Shown here: piece by piece, positions 62,692-64,000 of the stretch
Position numbering within the stretch: position 1 is the first letter of the stretch
Layout of the letters: each line of letters begins with the position of its first letter
Source of the DNA: JALSHZ01 sp964614535
Lineage (GTDB): Bacteria; Pseudomonadota; Gammaproteobacteria; UWMA-0217
Assembly (NCBI GenBank): GCA_964614535.1
Contig: CAZTOZ010000024.1
Location: 31,011-95,010, forward strand
Direction: 5' to 3'
DNA length: 64,000 nucleotides
Translations under genes and position numbers: made by a program
The notes under the pieces: generated by a model
What the model was told of the DNA's origin: nothing
The model's input: the letters and a program-made list of their open reading frames with translations, nothing else
The model's database searches: none

Positions 62692-64000
62692 ATGAATACC
62701 AACAGGCGCATTGGCTTCGTCAGCCTGGGTTGTCCCAAGGCACTCGTGGACTCGGAACGTATCCTGACCCAGCTGCGGGCGGAAGGTTACCAGACCACGC
62801 CAAACTATGAAGACGCAGAGTTGATAATTGTCAACACATGCGGATTCATCGACGATGCCATCGAGGAGTCCCTCGACACCATCGGAGAGGCACTGGACAA
62901 GAACGGCCGGGTCATCGTCACCGGCTGCCTTGGCGTCGACAGCGAACGGATCCTGGCCCGCTATCCCAATGTCCTCGGTGTCACCGGCCCTCACGCCTAC
63001 GAGGAGGTGATGGCCGAGGTCCACAAGCAGCTGCCGCCGTCGGGCGACGACTTCAGCAGCCTGTTGCCGGCCACCGGCGTCAAACTGACACCACGTCATT
63101 ACGCCTATCTGAAGATCTCCGAAGGCTGCAACCATCGATGCACGTTCTGCATCATTCCACAACTGCGGGGCGACCTGGTCAGCCGTCCCGTCGCCGAGAT
63201 CCTACAGGAGGCGGAAAACCTCGCCGCCAGCGGCGTCAAGGAGCTGCTCGTCGTCTCCCAGGACACCAGCGCCTATGGTATAGACATCCGCTATCGGACA
63301 GGGTTCTGGAAAGGCCGGCCACTGCGATCCCACATCCATGCCCTCGCCGATGCGCTGGGCGAGCTCGGCATCTGGATCCGGCTGCACTACATCTACCCCT
63401 ATCCCCATGTGGACGACCTCATCCCGCTGATGGCCGACGGGCGGATCCTCCCCTATCTCGACATCCCGATGCAGCACGCCGACCCCCGGATTCTGAAGGC
63501 CATGCGACGGCCGGCACACAGCGAACGAATGCTTGAACGGATCGAGCAATGGCGCGAGACCTGCCCCGACATCACTCTGCGCAGCACCTTTATCGTCGGC
63601 TTCCCCGGCGAGACCGATGCCCAGTTCGAGAACCTGCTCACCTTCCTCGAACAGGCCCGCCTCGACCGGGTCGGCTGCTTCACCTACTCACCGGTCGAAG
63701 GCGCCACCGCCAACGACCTGCCCGACCCGGTGCCCGAAGAGGTCAAACAGGATCGCCTCGAAACCTTCATGGCACTACAGGCCGACATCAGCAGGGAGAA
63801 ATTGCAGGAGAAGATCGGCCGACGGATGACCGTGCTGGTCGATGGCAACGAAGGCGACCACAGCATCGCCCGCAGCAGCGCCGATGCCCCCGAAATCGAC
63901 GGCGTCGTCGTCATCGAAGCATGCGACATCCCCGCCGGCGAATTCGTCGAAGTGGAGATCGTCGCCGCCGACGAGCACGATCTTTGGGCGCGCCCGGTCC
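62692..64000 (+). CDS. rimO: Ribosomal protein S12 methylthiotransferase RimO (C-terminus cut)
   Basis: Radical SAM enzyme that methylthiolates the S12 Asp88 side chain. The 436 residues in the window lack only a few at the end (family length about 440). The N-terminal UPF0004 domain starts IGFVSLGCPKALVDSERI, the cluster motif is CNHRCTFC near residue 148, and the C-terminal TRAM domain (TVLVDGNEGDHSIARSSADAPEIDG) is under way at the edge. ATG at 62692, 55 bases from the divergent dnr start, so the two share one short promoter region. Confidence 0.96.
   Translation, partial: MNTNRRIGFVSLGCPKALVDSERILTQLRAEGYQTTPNYEDAELIIVNTCGFIDDAIEESLDTIGEALDKNGRVIVTGCLGVDSERILARYPNVLGVTGPHAYEEVMAEVHKQLPPSGDDFSSLLPATGVKLTPRHYAYLKISEGCNHRCTFCIIPQLRGDLVSRPVAEILQEAENLAASGVKELLVVSQDTSAYGIDIRYRTGFWKGRPLRSHIHALADALGELGIWIRLHYIYPYPHVDDLIPLMADGRILPYLDIPMQHADPRILKAMRRPAHSERMLERIEQWRETCPDITLRSTFIVGFPGETDAQFENLLTFLEQARLDRVGCFTYSPVEGATANDLPDPVPEEVKQDRLETFMALQADISREKLQEKIGRRMTVLVDGNEGDHSIARSSADAPEIDGVVVIEACDIPAGEFVEVEIVAADEHDLWARPV

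Overview
The window is GC-rich, gene-dense bacterial chromosome with no mobile elements, CRISPR arrays or rRNA. Gene content and order (pyrH-frr-uppS next to rpsB-tsf; thrS-infC-rpmI-rplT-pheST-ihfA-merR; pqiAABC; slyX; dnr-controlled nir/nor genes) point to a gammaproteobacterium. Dissimilatory-type ATP sulfurylase, a PPi-dependent phosphofructokinase, a K+-independent proton-pumping pyrophosphatase, a possible sulfur-globule-type Gly/Tyr/Pro protein and a cytochrome cd1 denitrification cluster together suggest a sulfur-oxidising, probably autotrophic, nitrite-respiring organism. That lifestyle and any closer placement are inferences; no 16S or Calvin-cycle gene is present.

Layout. 1-3.9 kb: translation and cell-envelope genes on the minus strand (uppS partial, frr, pyrH, tsf, rpsB) with a recognisable rpsB promoter. 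3.9-8.4 kb: a Gly/Tyr/Pro-rich exported protein and a four-gene pqi (MCE lipid transport) operon. 8.6-12.2 kb: sat, pfp and hemC. 12.2-15.9 kb: a hybrid histidine kinase, NarL-type regulator and HPt protein forming a phosphorelay. 16.5-20.3 kb: CBS protein, hppA and orn; hppA has an intrinsic terminator inside its 5' leader. 20.5-36 kb: M48 protease, rsgA, an AI-2E-type permease with a LysR regulator, an RND efflux pair, DUF4124 and MIF-like proteins, proS, an FKBP isomerase, an OsmC-like protein, a NADH-dehydrogenase/SelD fusion and tRNA-Pro. 36.3-43.9 kb: the thrS-to-merR translation operon, in which infC starts at an AUC codon, and tRNA-Val. 44-48.3 kb: HAD phosphatase, rsmJ, slyX, a Bax-inhibitor-like protein, tRNA-Ser and thpR. 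48.3-62.6 kb: the denitrification island. 62.7 kb to the end: rimO, nearly complete.

The denitrification island is the most distinctive part. nirDLGHJ (siroheme to heme d1) is read rightwards from a promoter with a Dnr/Fnr box at -41.5; a diiron ODP-type protein diverges from it. A second promoter of the same design precedes a small membrane protein, norC, norB, another small membrane protein and nirS, followed by a NirN-like protein carrying an extra C-terminal cytochrome c domain, nirF and nnrS. A Dnr-type regulator lacking the FNR iron-sulfur cysteines closes the cluster and is the likely activator. A lipoprotein cytochrome c with a long LEA-like amphipathic repeat lies between the two halves. 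nirE, a separate nirC and norQ/norD are not in the window.

A second theme is pyrophosphate use: sat consumes PPi in the sulfur-oxidation direction, Pfp interconverts PPi with sugar phosphates and HppA couples PPi to the proton gradient; all three are encoded within 11 kb. A third is leader control: hppA, rpmI and pheS each have an intrinsic terminator just upstream of the start codon.
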